In this document: positions 48,896 to 57,080 of the stretch, one piece after another | How the letters are laid out: each line of letters opens with the position of its first letter | How positions within the stretch are numbered: position 1 is the first letter of the stretch | NCBI RefSeq assembly: GCF_009711715.1 | Contig: NZ_VENF01000003.1 | Span: forward strand, 1 to 64,000 | Origin: Methylophaga sp. | GTDB lineage: Bacteria; Pseudomonadota; Gammaproteobacteria; Nitrosococcales; Methylophagaceae | DNA: 64,000 nucleotides | Direction of reading: 5' to 3' | Position numbers and translations under genes: made by a program | The notes under the pieces: generated by a model | The model's input: only the letters and a program-made list of their open reading frames with translations | The model's database searches: none | Told to the model about the DNA's origin: nothing

Positions 48896-49917
48896 CTCAG
48901 TTCCTCTTCCAGTTTGATTCCGCGGTTTAACTCATTCAGCAAACTGGTCAGGCTTGCCTGGACCACTTGCTCCCCGAACAGTCGATCAGATTCGTTTAGA
49001 ACGGCTTGTTTACTGGTCGTGATTGGCGCTTTTAATAGCGCGGCAAGTGCCTCCATCGAGCTGAACAAAGTCAGCCCACTGAACTGCATGTCCTGCTTTA
49101 GCCAGCACAGGAAGGCCTGTTCGGAGGCGATGACCGGCAGACCGTAACTGATAGCGTGAAAAAAACTGCCACTGACAATCATTTCATCTCCGGCATGGGA
49201 AAGAATAATGGCGCTGGCATGACTCATAATTGCATCAACGTCTTGGTTGGGCAGGAAACGAATATCAAACTCAATATCCAGGCCTTGAGCGCGGGTTTTG
49301 AGTTCTTCCACATAGGCTGAATCTGACGCCGGCCCGGCAATCAATAACTTCTCGCTTTGTGGCCAGTTATCGATAAGCTTATGGAGCTGCTTGTATCTCG
49401 CGATTCGGCCGAATACCAGGTAGTAGTCCTGCCTGTCATCTGCCTTGGCAGTTAATAAGCCGGTGTGTGTGTCATAAAGCGGGTGAGGCACATAAAAGTA
49501 TCCTTCATCGACCAGATGGCCTGAATGTGACACTTTCTTGTCAAACAGGCGCTCAGCAAAATCAATGATTTTCCTGGCTGTCTTGCTTTGCCGGGATGGG
49601 ATATCGTGCGGGTAGACATTGTGTCTTACATACACTGTTTTTCTGGCAGCCAGTTTGAAAAACAGGATATAAACAAAAAACTTCAGCACCCCGAAAGCAA
49701 ATAACTTGTCGCCTTCACTTCTTAAGTTGTTCTCCAGCCAGTTAATCACCGCAACATCATATTTTTTAAAGCAGAAGGTTTTAAACGGCCTTAACACGAT
49801 CGCTTTGATATTGGGTGAAAAATGCACAGGCTCACCCGCCACGGCCTCAAGGTTTGCAACCATGTTGGAAGTGTATTCATTGGCCCCATCGGGCTCCGGG
49901 TAGAAAAGTATTTTCAT
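48892..49917 (-). CDS. GT-B glycosyltransferase, possibly GumI/GT94-like
   Basis: A 341-residue protein. TVYVRHNVYPHD (about 93-104) matches the HNxxPHD/E motif of GumI-like beta-mannosyltransferases; LVFGRIARYKQLHKLIDNWP is the donor-side strand-loop-helix and AIILSHAGDEMIVSGSFFHAISYGLPVIASEQAF the C-terminal region. The usual EX7E pattern is imperfect (DEMIVSGSFFHA), so the mechanism is uncertain. Overlap of four bases with the GT4 downstream; 185 gene-free bases lie upstream. Confidence 0.8.
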   Translation of the reverse strand: MKILFYPEPDGANEYTSNMVANLEAVAGEPVHFSPNIKAIVLRPFKTFCFKKYDVAVINWLENNLRSEGDKLFAFGVLKFFVYILFFKLAARKTVYVRHNVYPHDIPSRQSKTARKIIDFAERLFDKKVSHSGHLVDEGYFYVPHPLYDTHTGLLTAKADDRQDYYLVFGRIARYKQLHKLIDNWPQSEKLLIAGPASDSAYVEELKTRAQGLDIEFDIRFLPNQDVDAIMSHASAIILSHAGDEMIVSGSFFHAISYGLPVIASEQAFLCWLKQDMQFSGLTLFSSMEALAALLKAPITTSKQAVLNESDRLFGEQVVQASLTSLLNELNRGIKLEEELR

Positions 49918-50102
49918 CCTTCAACTCTGTTGCTTAACAAGATTCGCTGAGGAAAGCCGTGCACAGCTTATGATCCTGTCTCTGGGCATGCTGTGATAAG
50001 TTGCACTGTTCTTATGACTCAAGCTTGGAAGATCAGCGTAAAGCGACTTGTTTCACGCTATTTAACGACGCTGCAATACGTCGATGCTTCTGATAAGCAG
50101 GC

Positions 50103-51299
50103 TTAGAAGTTTTTTGCTGCTAACTGACGTACAGGCTCAATGTTTTCAGCGATACGGGTTTTGTAACGGGCGTAGTCGTTTTGCAACTGATCGATTAAGG
50201 TCACGACTTTGTGACCAAAACCGGGCTGTGGTTCAAGTGACAACTCAGGCAGCGAAAAGAATTTCATCAAGCCGTCGACTTTACCCTGCGTCGACAAGAC
50301 AATGGCGGGGACACCGGCATTAATCGCCATAATCGATAAATGCATGCGCCCGGTGACCACCAGCCTGGCGGTCTTCGCCAGCCGTTTTATCTGGTCTGGT
50401 TCAAGCAATCTGTCGACAAAATAGACCTCCGGAAACAGGGAGGCGATCGCGGTACAGACATTTAAATCGTTGGCGCCATCTCTGATGACATGTGGCAAAA
50501 GTACAATGGCATACTGTTCATCGAGCAGTTTACCGATGATAGTTTTATATTCTTCTATCTGATCAATATCCTTGGCAATCAAGCCACTGGCATTGACGAT
50601 CGCCACCTTTTTTCCATGGCAGAATTCCAGAACGTCGGCAATTCCCTCCTCCTGCTGAGTCCCGTTAGCAAACACCACATCCGCCGTTAAAGCGATCTGA
50701 GTGATGCCGGCTTCCTGAATACGTGCCTGGGAAATGGTGTCCCGCGCCAATAACTGAACCCCTTGCTGTGCTGCCTTTTTCAGTGCCTTAACAGCCTTTT
50801 TATGTGGCTGTGTGTTCCAACTGAAGCCGAGAATCCGTGCCTCAATACCGGCTTTGGCTGCAAACCCTGCCACATAGGATCGCATCGCTGAGGCATGCGG
50901 GTTATAGCCGCCATCCATTACATCCGCACCAATAATTGAGAGTGACTGTAAGTTGGGCATGAGCCGGGTCAATTTGAGAAAATCACGCAAAAAAGCATGC
51001 GGTTCGCCGTAAATTAAACCCGGCATCTTTATCACTTCAGTATCCAGCCTGTATCTGTCGGGAATACGGACATCATTATTATTGGTGGTGATAATCAGCT
51101 TCTTACCGGCCACATTATGGAGAAACGATTCCAGCATGGCCTGATCACCAATGTTACCGCCCCCCGGGGCGGCGATCAGGGCTGATTCATCGGGGCTGAT
51201 CAGCCTGCGCTTTCGCCATTGCAGCAAGAAAAGCACACAACGTCCCAGCATCACGTTGATAAAAGTACTCGGAATACATTTTTTAATGAGCTGTTTCAT
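50103..51299 (-). CDS. Polysaccharide pyruvyl transferase family protein
   Basis: A 398-residue GT-B-like enzyme of the CsaB/GumL/WcaK family, which transfers pyruvate from PEP to a sugar as a ketal. APGGGNIGDQAMLESFL (about 44-60), SIIGADVMDGGYNP, LLPHVIRDGANDLNVC and VVTGRMHLSIMAINAGVPAIVLS are the family blocks. It predicts a pyruvylated (acidic) sugar in the polymer. The start overlaps the flippase stop by one base (TAATG). Confidence 0.9.
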   Translation of the reverse strand: MKQLIKKCIPSTFINVMLGRCVLFLLQWRKRRLISPDESALIAAPGGGNIGDQAMLESFLHNVAGKKLIITTNNNDVRIPDRYRLDTEVIKMPGLIYGEPHAFLRDFLKLTRLMPNLQSLSIIGADVMDGGYNPHASAMRSYVAGFAAKAGIEARILGFSWNTQPHKKAVKALKKAAQQGVQLLARDTISQARIQEAGITQIALTADVVFANGTQQEEGIADVLEFCHGKKVAIVNASGLIAKDIDQIEEYKTIIGKLLDEQYAIVLLPHVIRDGANDLNVCTAIASLFPEVYFVDRLLEPDQIKRLAKTARLVVTGRMHLSIMAINAGVPAIVLSTQGKVDGLMKFFSLPELSLEPQPGFGHKVVTLIDQLQNDYARYKTRIAENIEPVRQLAAKNF

Positions 51300-52753
51300 T
51301 AAGCCTGCTTGCCCTTATTGAGGTAATTACGTAACTGAAAAAGCTGATTCACACTGATTCTGAAACTGGGCAACAACCCGTAGGCCACTGCGAGTAACAG
51401 GAAGAACACCAGCCATCCGTAGAGAACCCCCTCAAGCAGTCCTAGTTGAAAAAGTGATATCAACTGATGTGAAACAAAGGCCGCAAAAAAATAAACCAGA
51501 GCGACCATCATGGGGTTCAGCAGCATGCGCCTGACCGGAATACCGGTATTTTTTAACCAATACATCCCCAGTAACCAGGAGCAGCCCAGCCCCAGCGAGT
51601 AGCAGAGCGCTACCGTCGCTGTATTCCCCACAAGCCCGGCCGCCGTGATTGCAATAATCAACGGCCTGGTGATCAAGCTGAGTTTGAGCAAGCGGTTGGT
51701 AATACCTTTGCTGAGAAACACCCAATAGCTGCTGTAACCCAGGACCAGAAACACGCCGCCCAGAGACAATGCCTGGAATATCGGTACCAGTTCCACCCAC
51801 TGTGCGCCCAGCACTAGCGTCACCAGTCTTTCTGTCTGGGTGGCAATGAGCATCAGACCAAAGGTAATCAGATGCACAATGATGTTTTGCCCAAAAACCA
51901 GAAACTGATTGTATTTCGCTTCATCATCCAGTTGCAGCTTTGACAGAATCGGTACCGCTACCGCCTGCGAGGGAGCACTGAGCTGGTTTAACGGCATCAT
52001 CAGAATCTGCATGGCCCGCTCAAAATAACCCAGCGGTGTTGCCCCGAACTTGTAACCAATCAGCACCACCGGCATATTTTTTGAGAAGTAACCCAGCATC
52101 TGCGCGCCCATCAGATTCCAGCCGAATGAGAACAATTGCTTTGTCCCCTCATCCCGCTGAGGCAGGCTGGGCCGCCAACGGGCCAATAAGGAATACAGCA
52201 GCAGAAACATGAATGCCTGCACTATCTGCTGGTACACAATCGCCATATAGCTATAGCCACTGTATGCCAGATAAATACCGGCGCCGATGCCGATAAGCGT
52301 CCCCAGTAATTCGACCGTCACCAGGAAGCCGAACTTCAAATCACGGTTCAGTTTGGCTTTGAACTGTGATGCAGCGCCATTTAACAAAAAAATGAGCGAC
52401 AGGAACTGTGCGATTTCAACCAGTTCAACCCGACCGTAAAAATCAGCAATCAACTGCGCCAGGAAATAGGCAGTCAGGGTCAACAATGCCCCAATCAACA
52501 GATTAGCCCAGAACAGATTGCTCGCCTGTTTCTGTGTCAGCGTCTTTGCCTGTATCGCTGCGGTGGACAGACCGCAGTCACGGATAATTTCACCAATACC
52601 GAATAGAGCAACAATCATGGCTACAAGACCGAAGCTCTCCGGCTTTAACAGCCTGGCCAGAATAATCAGGTTCAGCAATTGCAGAACCACTTTGCCCATC
52701 TGGCCAGACATCATGACCACGCCGCCACGTGCTGCTTTCGAGGCTAGACCCAT
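51299..52753 (-). CDS. Wzx-type polysaccharide flippase (MOP family, WzxC/GumJ-like)
   Basis: A 484-residue membrane protein with about fourteen helices. MGLASKAARGGVVMMSGQMGKVVLQLLNLIILARLLKPESFGLVAM is typical of WzxC/GumJ-type exporters that flip undecaprenyl-linked repeat units to the periplasm. Context agrees: it sits with the polymerase, glycosyltransferases and EpsB. Together with the Wza-like EpsE and Wzc-like EpsF/EpsG it completes a Wzx/Wzy export route. Confidence 0.93.
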   Translation of the reverse strand: MGLASKAARGGVVMMSGQMGKVVLQLLNLIILARLLKPESFGLVAMIVALFGIGEIIRDCGLSTAAIQAKTLTQKQASNLFWANLLIGALLTLTAYFLAQLIADFYGRVELVEIAQFLSLIFLLNGAASQFKAKLNRDLKFGFLVTVELLGTLIGIGAGIYLAYSGYSYMAIVYQQIVQAFMFLLLYSLLARWRPSLPQRDEGTKQLFSFGWNLMGAQMLGYFSKNMPVVLIGYKFGATPLGYFERAMQILMMPLNQLSAPSQAVAVPILSKLQLDDEAKYNQFLVFGQNIIVHLITFGLMLIATQTERLVTLVLGAQWVELVPIFQALSLGGVFLVLGYSSYWVFLSKGITNRLLKLSLITRPLIIAITAAGLVGNTATVALCYSLGLGCSWLLGMYWLKNTGIPVRRMLLNPMMVALVYFFAAFVSHQLISLFQLGLLEGVLYGWLVFFLLLAVAYGLLPSFRISVNQLFQLRNYLNKGKQA

Positions 52754-52799
52754 TCATTCATCCTGCAGGGTTGGCTAAGTATTAAGTTCAAACGGAAGC

Positions 52800-53837
52800 T
52801 CAATGGGCTACAATCAGATCTGATAAAGGTCTTCTGGCAGACAGCGGCACCACGGTGTCATCGGCGGCATAACCAATCGCCAGAAAAGTCAGGATCTTTT
52901 CATTCTGGGGAATATTACCGACCTGATGCCCCTGCTGATCGACTCTCGGATCCACGCACCAGTTTAAGCAACATGTCGCCAGCCCCAGGGATTGCAGTGC
53001 CAGCAAAAATGACATCAAAAACAAGCCACCATCCAGCGGTGGTTCATTTCTCTCGGTTGAATCAAAGAAAGCACCCATATCGCAACACACCACTGCCAGC
53101 ATGGGGATGGTATGTCCAAAACCGCGATTGCCATTCTGCAGTTTCAGCATCTGTTCGATATGCGTTTTATCGTCGTATATATGCAGTCGCCAGGGTTGCC
53201 TGTTACAGGCACTGGGACTGAGTTGAGCCAGCTTCGCTGCCTTTTCAACTATATCCATAGAAACACGCTGGTCTCTGAAGTTACGCGTACTGCGTCTGCT
53301 CAACGAGAGTGAATACAAGATGTCATAGGTATCTTCCGGAAGATGCTTGAACTGAATCGGCGTCCGGTAAATGTCTTCGCTTTGCTCGTGCCCCCCCAGA
53401 AACGCCTCAAGCTCCGCCAGTGTCTCAGCGACTTGCGGTTTAGTGGTGTCCTCGGTGGCTACAAAATCACGATAGGCTTCCAGGACACCGACTGCAGCTT
53501 TGTAAACCGTCGTTTGTTTGGACAGACCGTCCTGTTCCCATTTTTTCAGTAAAGCCAGCGTCTGCTGGGCAGGATAGCGGCCAAAGAAGCGTCGGTTTTC
53601 AAGTGGCAGACACAAGCCCTTCTCCAGTTTGTGATACCAGAAAATCAACTCTGCACTGCGCCTGGAGTATTCCATATTATTGGCTCGATGCCAGCCCATG
53701 TGCGCTGCATTACGCTTTTTTTCGTAACTGTAACAGCGATACCTGAGCACACTGCGCCTGTAGCCATCCCGGCTCCTTTTAAGAAATTGCTTGAGGCCCG
53801 GGCTCAATGAGATGACATTTTTAATTAATGTAACCAT
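52800..53837 (-). CDS. Nitroreductase-family protein with an N-terminal extension
   Basis: A 345-residue protein. The C-terminal 175 residues are an FMN-dependent nitroreductase domain: SRRSTRNFRDQRVSMDIVEKA, LAQLSPSACNRQPWRLHIYD, PLDGGLFLMSFLLALQSLGLATCCLNW and FLAIGYAADD. The first 165 residues are Arg-, Lys- and Leu-rich, helical, without a known domain; they include RYRCYSYEKKRN and WHRANNMEYSRRSAELIFWYHKLEKGL. Such proteins occur in some polysaccharide loci, but no activity is assigned; a flavin redox step on a sugar or a partner is possible. The gap to epsI is 50 bases. Confidence 0.88.
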   Translation of the reverse strand: MVTLIKNVISLSPGLKQFLKRSRDGYRRSVLRYRCYSYEKKRNAAHMGWHRANNMEYSRRSAELIFWYHKLEKGLCLPLENRRFFGRYPAQQTLALLKKWEQDGLSKQTTVYKAAVGVLEAYRDFVATEDTTKPQVAETLAELEAFLGGHEQSEDIYRTPIQFKHLPEDTYDILYSLSLSRRSTRNFRDQRVSMDIVEKAAKLAQLSPSACNRQPWRLHIYDDKTHIEQMLKLQNGNRGFGHTIPMLAVVCCDMGAFFDSTERNEPPLDGGLFLMSFLLALQSLGLATCCLNWCVDPRVDQQGHQVGNIPQNEKILTFLAIGYAADDTVVPLSARRPLSDLIVAH

Positions 53838-53887
53838 AAAATTCTTCTTGATTCAGGGTAGATGAAAAGCTGATGAATCAGGGGCGT

Positions 53888-54583
53888 TCAGTGAGGCATT
53901 ACCGTCGACTCAGTCCCGAAAAATCGGGATTGTTCGGTTTGAGCCAGACTGTTGTGAAAGTCCCGGATAAAGTCAGTGATAACGTTCAAGGCAGCTGCTT
54001 CGTCAGCCTCAATCGTGGAAACCCTGAAGATCAGGCCGTCAGGAATAATATTATTCAGTGCGTACTGAATAGAAACCTGCTTCCTTTCGAGGTTATTCCG
54101 GTAAAGCTGCTCACCCGCCATTGTCCAGTACACCAGCGGCTCAATTCTCTTCCCGCGTTGTGTTTTCATGTACCTGACGGTGATTTGTTTGCCATCATTC
54201 AGTGTCATGGGAAATTGTTTCCTTTCCAGAATCTCAAAACCCTGAGCCGGATAACAAGCCTCTGGCGAGTGTACCGCCAGTCCGTTACGCTGGTTATCTG
54301 AGTAAGCCACAGACAGCATCACTTTCTTGTTCTCCGCATTCTGGTAGGTCTCACTAATAAGATCGGAATAAGCACTTTCCAGTTTTTCATCCAATACCGC
54401 ATTGGTCACCAATACGCGGCTTCCGCGGTCTAGCTGCCAGTCATCAAGACGGGGTTCTATATAACTTTCTAGTGGGTCTCTGTGTTTAATGTTGGCCAGG
54501 TAGTCTGTGGGCGTTGCCAACACTGCCATGGTGGCCGTGAGTATCATCAGAACGCAGAGCGTGCTCGCCTTCAACCAAGACAT
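53888..54583 (-). CDS. epsI: EpsI, exosortase-associated exopolysaccharide protein
   Basis: A 231-residue protein with an N-terminal membrane anchor (about 5-24) and a periplasmic EpsI domain. KVMLSVAYSDNQRNGLAVHSPEACYPAQGFEI holds the HSPEACYPAxG motif that defines EpsI, as does RYMKTQRGKRIEPLVYWTMAGEQ. EpsI sits beside exosortases and is needed for exopolysaccharide in methylotrophs. It follows xrtB with a 17-base gap, so the two form one unit. Confidence 0.93.
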   Translation of the reverse strand: MSWLKASTLCVLMILTATMAVLATPTDYLANIKHRDPLESYIEPRLDDWQLDRGSRVLVTNAVLDEKLESAYSDLISETYQNAENKKVMLSVAYSDNQRNGLAVHSPEACYPAQGFEILERKQFPMTLNDGKQITVRYMKTQRGKRIEPLVYWTMAGEQLYRNNLERKQVSIQYALNNIIPDGLIFRVSTIEADEAAALNVITDFIRDFHNSLAQTEQSRFFGTESTVMPH

Positions 54584-54600
54584 AAATCATTCCCAAATGC

Positions 54601-55464
54601 TTATTTGGCATCTCTTAAATACTTCGACAACAAAGTATCAACAGAGATGATCAGGGTTAGTGCCACGATGAATAAAAACAATCCGGCAAAGTCATGGAGA
54701 TAAGATTGACCTACCTCATCGCCAAAGTAATAAGTTACAAGGATTAATGCTAATACACGTGTCACATTAGCCGTAAATGAGATGGGAATAATGGCCAGAG
54801 CCAACAGGCAATTTCGTAAAAATGAGTCATGCTTCACTAAATGCAGATAGAGCAAGCCCAGCGCTTCCAGTGAAATTAATGTTTGCAGGCCGGCACAGGC
54901 ATCAGCAACTAACAGCTGGTATGGCCCCACATATAACACCACGCCGTTTCGAGCTACCGGATAATCAAACCAGTAAAGGATGGACTCCGCCACATAGGAC
55001 ACGGCGATTTTCATCGGTAAGGTAACGGCATCAATAATAAAGCCGGGTATCGGCAGTAAAAATAAAAGAAAAAAGATCGGGAACCACAATGACAGCAGAG
55101 TCTTAAACCCTTTCGTCATGAGGAGAAGGCCGATGACAACGGGCACCATTGAGCCGACATCAAAAATCAGAATATCCTGAGACCGGCCGAGTAAATATAT
55201 AAGCAGGCCCAGTGCAAAAATGACTGAGCCGAGAACGGGATAAGGCCTTTCATCCTGTTTGGTTAACAGTGCATCGCGTTGTTGCCAGAACAAAAACAGG
55301 GTAATCAGTAATACAAAAGGCCCGTGTGCATGCTCTTCCGACTGCCAGAGCCTGTCCGATAAATTGAGAAACGTGGGCAGATACATGGCAAACAAGCCAA
55401 AAATAATGAATATCCATTTCAGATTTTCATTGTCTTGTTGAAAGGAAAAAAGTCTTGTTGTCAT
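54601..55464 (-). CDS. xrtB: Exosortase B (PEP-CTERM sorting transpeptidase)
   Basis: A 287-residue membrane protein with about eight helices. The exosortase catalytic residues are in place: Cys 190 in VADACAGLQTLISL, Arg 236 in TANVTRVLAL and His 257 in LHDFAG. QSEEHAHGPFVLLITLFLFWQ near the start is typical of the XrtB type linked to EpsI. It should cut PEP-CTERM proteins such as the one encoded at 55609-56118 and attach them elsewhere, perhaps to the polysaccharide. The terminator at 55549-55578 separates it from that gene, so it may have its own promoter. Confidence 0.94.
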   Translation of the reverse strand: MTTRLFSFQQDNENLKWIFIIFGLFAMYLPTFLNLSDRLWQSEEHAHGPFVLLITLFLFWQQRDALLTKQDERPYPVLGSVIFALGLLIYLLGRSQDILIFDVGSMVPVVIGLLLMTKGFKTLLSLWFPIFFLLFLLPIPGFIIDAVTLPMKIAVSYVAESILYWFDYPVARNGVVLYVGPYQLLVADACAGLQTLISLEALGLLYLHLVKHDSFLRNCLLALAIIPISFTANVTRVLALILVTYYFGDEVGQSYLHDFAGLFLFIVALTLIISVDTLLSKYLRDAK

Positions 55465-55548
55465 GCGTCAGCTCATGTTTTCAGGTAATGATGCCGCTAA
55501 TGATTCTGTTCACAACAGGGCTCAGCTTATTAAGCCTGCTGTGAAAAT

Positions 55549-55578
55549 AAAAAAAGGCGATAGAATCGCCTTTTTTTA
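55549..55578 (-). terminator. Bidirectional rho-independent terminator after the PEP-CTERM gene
   Basis: AAAAAGGCGAT and ATCGCCTTTTT form a perfect short stem around an AGA loop, with A and T runs on both sides (on the minus strand the stem is followed by a T-run). It lies 31 bases after the PEP-CTERM stop. Confidence 0.9.
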
Positions 55579-55608
55579 TTGTTCATCCTTGTATGAAGTG
55601 AGTTCACA

Positions 55609-56118
55609 TTAAACAAATTGACGACGACGATTACTCATGAAGCCGACCAGGCCAAAACCCGCCATCATCAGAGCCAATGTGCTGGGTTCCGGCACCGGAG
55701 AAACTGAAGAGGACAAGGTATAAGAGCCCTCGTTCAGCACCCGTGCGTCCACTTCCAGCAAGTAGGTATCGGGAGACAGATCGGCAAATGTAATTGAACC
55801 ATCTTCGCCATTACCGATGGTCTCTTCGACACCATTTGGACCCATCACACTAAAATTCAGGCTGCCTTCGCCACCATCAGGGCCATCCGTATTAAAACTG
55901 AATGTGACATCCTGAGTTGTTGGCACAGTAAAAGAGTAAAAGTTGGTGTAATCTTCAACTGTGTCAGTCTCGTTTTCGAAATTGGCAACTACCGCTTCAT
56001 CACCGATTTCAAATGCCATTTCTTCTGTGGTGTATTCCGTAGTGCCATCAAACTCTACCGCCGCGTTGGCAAACGGGCTGATCAGTAGAAACAAGCTCAT
56101 TACACAATATTTCTTCAT
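55609..56118 (-). CDS. PEP-CTERM sorting-domain protein
   Basis: A 169-residue exported protein. The signal peptide is about residues 1-19 (cut after ANA). The mature part is acidic and beta-rich with a C-terminal pre-peptidase-like segment (FYSFTVPTTQDVTFSFNT and YLLEVDARVLNEGSYTLSS). The sorting tail starts VPEPS at residue 142 and continues with a hydrophobic helix and NRRRQFV. It is the likely substrate of XrtB encoded next to it. What the mature protein does is unknown; a matrix or calcium-binding role is a guess. It is the only PEP-CTERM protein in the window. Confidence 0.94.
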   Translation of the reverse strand: MKKYCVMSLFLLISPFANAAVEFDGTTEYTTEEMAFEIGDEAVVANFENETDTVEDYTNFYSFTVPTTQDVTFSFNTDGPDGGEGSLNFSVMGPNGVEETIGNGEDGSITFADLSPDTYLLEVDARVLNEGSYTLSSSVSPVPEPSTLALMMAGFGLVGFMSNRRRQFV

Positions 56119-56192
56119 CGCTATCTCCTCTTGTTGGTAGCAACGTTTAATATGTTAATGAGGCTGGTTCCGGGAATATATGCTCCGATCCC

Positions 56193-56948
56193 CTAAAAAT
56201 CTCTGAGTACTACACCGACAGTTTCTGCTTTTGCAATAGCGAACTGCGCCTTGAGTTTTTCCAGCTCTCTGGTTTTGGTCACGTTCTTACGCGCCACGAT
56301 GACTCCGCCACCCACTTTCGATGCGATCAGCTGCGCATCAGAATAATCGAGGGCTGGGGGGGAATCGATCAGCACGATATCGAAAGCTCTCTCTGCCGCG
56401 GCCCAGAAGCTATCTATCGATAATAATTCCAGTGGATTTGGCAATCGGGGACCCGCAGTCAGCACATGCAGGTTCTCAAAGCCTCTGATCTTCTGAATAT
56501 TGTTGCCTTCCGTCCTGCGGGCCAGCAAATCCGAGAGTCCGTGAGTGTTATCCAGCCTGAACAAATCATGCTGCGCTGGTTTTCTGATGTTGGCATCAAT
56601 CAGCAGGGTTTTGTGTCCCATCTGTGAGAACAGAATGGACAGGTTTGCTACCGCTTGACTGGCGCCTTCACCTTCCCGGGCGGAGGTAAACAGCAAGCAC
56701 TTATTGACATCAAACCAGCGTAGCAATAGCTGGGTTCTCAGTGCCCTGTACTCCTCAACCTCTTGTCCATCCAGCGTGAAAGCGACAAATACTTCAGGAT
56801 CTATTGCGGCACTATCGGGTGGCAGGATTCTGTATGTCAGCTCCGTGGAACCGGCTCTCATGAAATCTTCATCATTCGTGATCGATTGCTTGATATTTGA
56901 ATCTGATTTCATGAAATCCTCACCATCATTGTTGATTGCTTTGTTCAT
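56193..56948 (-). CDS. epsG: EpsG-type chain-length tyrosine-kinase-like protein (degenerate P-loop)
   Basis: A 251-residue BY-kinase-like ATPase. EEYRALRTQLLLRWFDVNK and LLFTSAREGEGASQAVANLSILFSQMGHKTLLIDANIRKPAQHDLF match EpsG/CpsD proteins, with Walker A' and B (LLIDAN and IVLIDSPPALD) clear. The P-loop reads SAREGEGASQ, so the usual GKS/T lysine is missing, and no C-terminal tyrosine cluster is present, so kinase activity is doubtful. The N-terminus carries a short duplicated segment (NDGEDFMKSDS and NDEDFMRAGS). EpsF, encoded just upstream, is its membrane partner. Gap of 132 bases to epsF. Confidence 0.85.
   Translation of the reverse strand: MNKAINNDGEDFMKSDSNIKQSITNDEDFMRAGSTELTYRILPPDSAAIDPEVFVAFTLDGQEVEEYRALRTQLLLRWFDVNKCLLFTSAREGEGASQAVANLSILFSQMGHKTLLIDANIRKPAQHDLFRLDNTHGLSDLLARRTEGNNIQKIRGFENLHVLTAGPRLPNPLELLSIDSFWAAAERAFDIVLIDSPPALDYSDAQLIASKVGGGVIVARKNVTKTRELEKLKAQFAIAKAETVGVVLRDF
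56860..56942 (-). repeat. Two imperfect direct repeats at the 5' end of epsG
   Basis: Two segments of about 32 bases (56860-56891 and 56911-56942) share most of ATGAAATCnTCA...GATTGCTT on the plus strand and sit 51 bases apart, which in protein gives NNDGEDFMKSDS and TNDEDFMRAGS. They look like a recent tandem duplication within the coding start. Confidence 0.7.
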
Positions 56949-57080
56949 ATCAATTGAACCTTTGTGCTAGCAAATTACGTGCTGACTGAGCGTGACATCC
57001 AGTCACCTGCTGGCCGGGACAAGCAAGAAATTGCCAGTCCTCATCAGCATGCAGCATGGTGTTAGGGTTAGGGCTTATCG

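Noticed and set aside
57060..57074. GTTAGGGTTAGGG, telomere-like repeat
   Set aside because: Only two copies of TTAGGG between epsF and epsG; chance in a short intergenic stretch.
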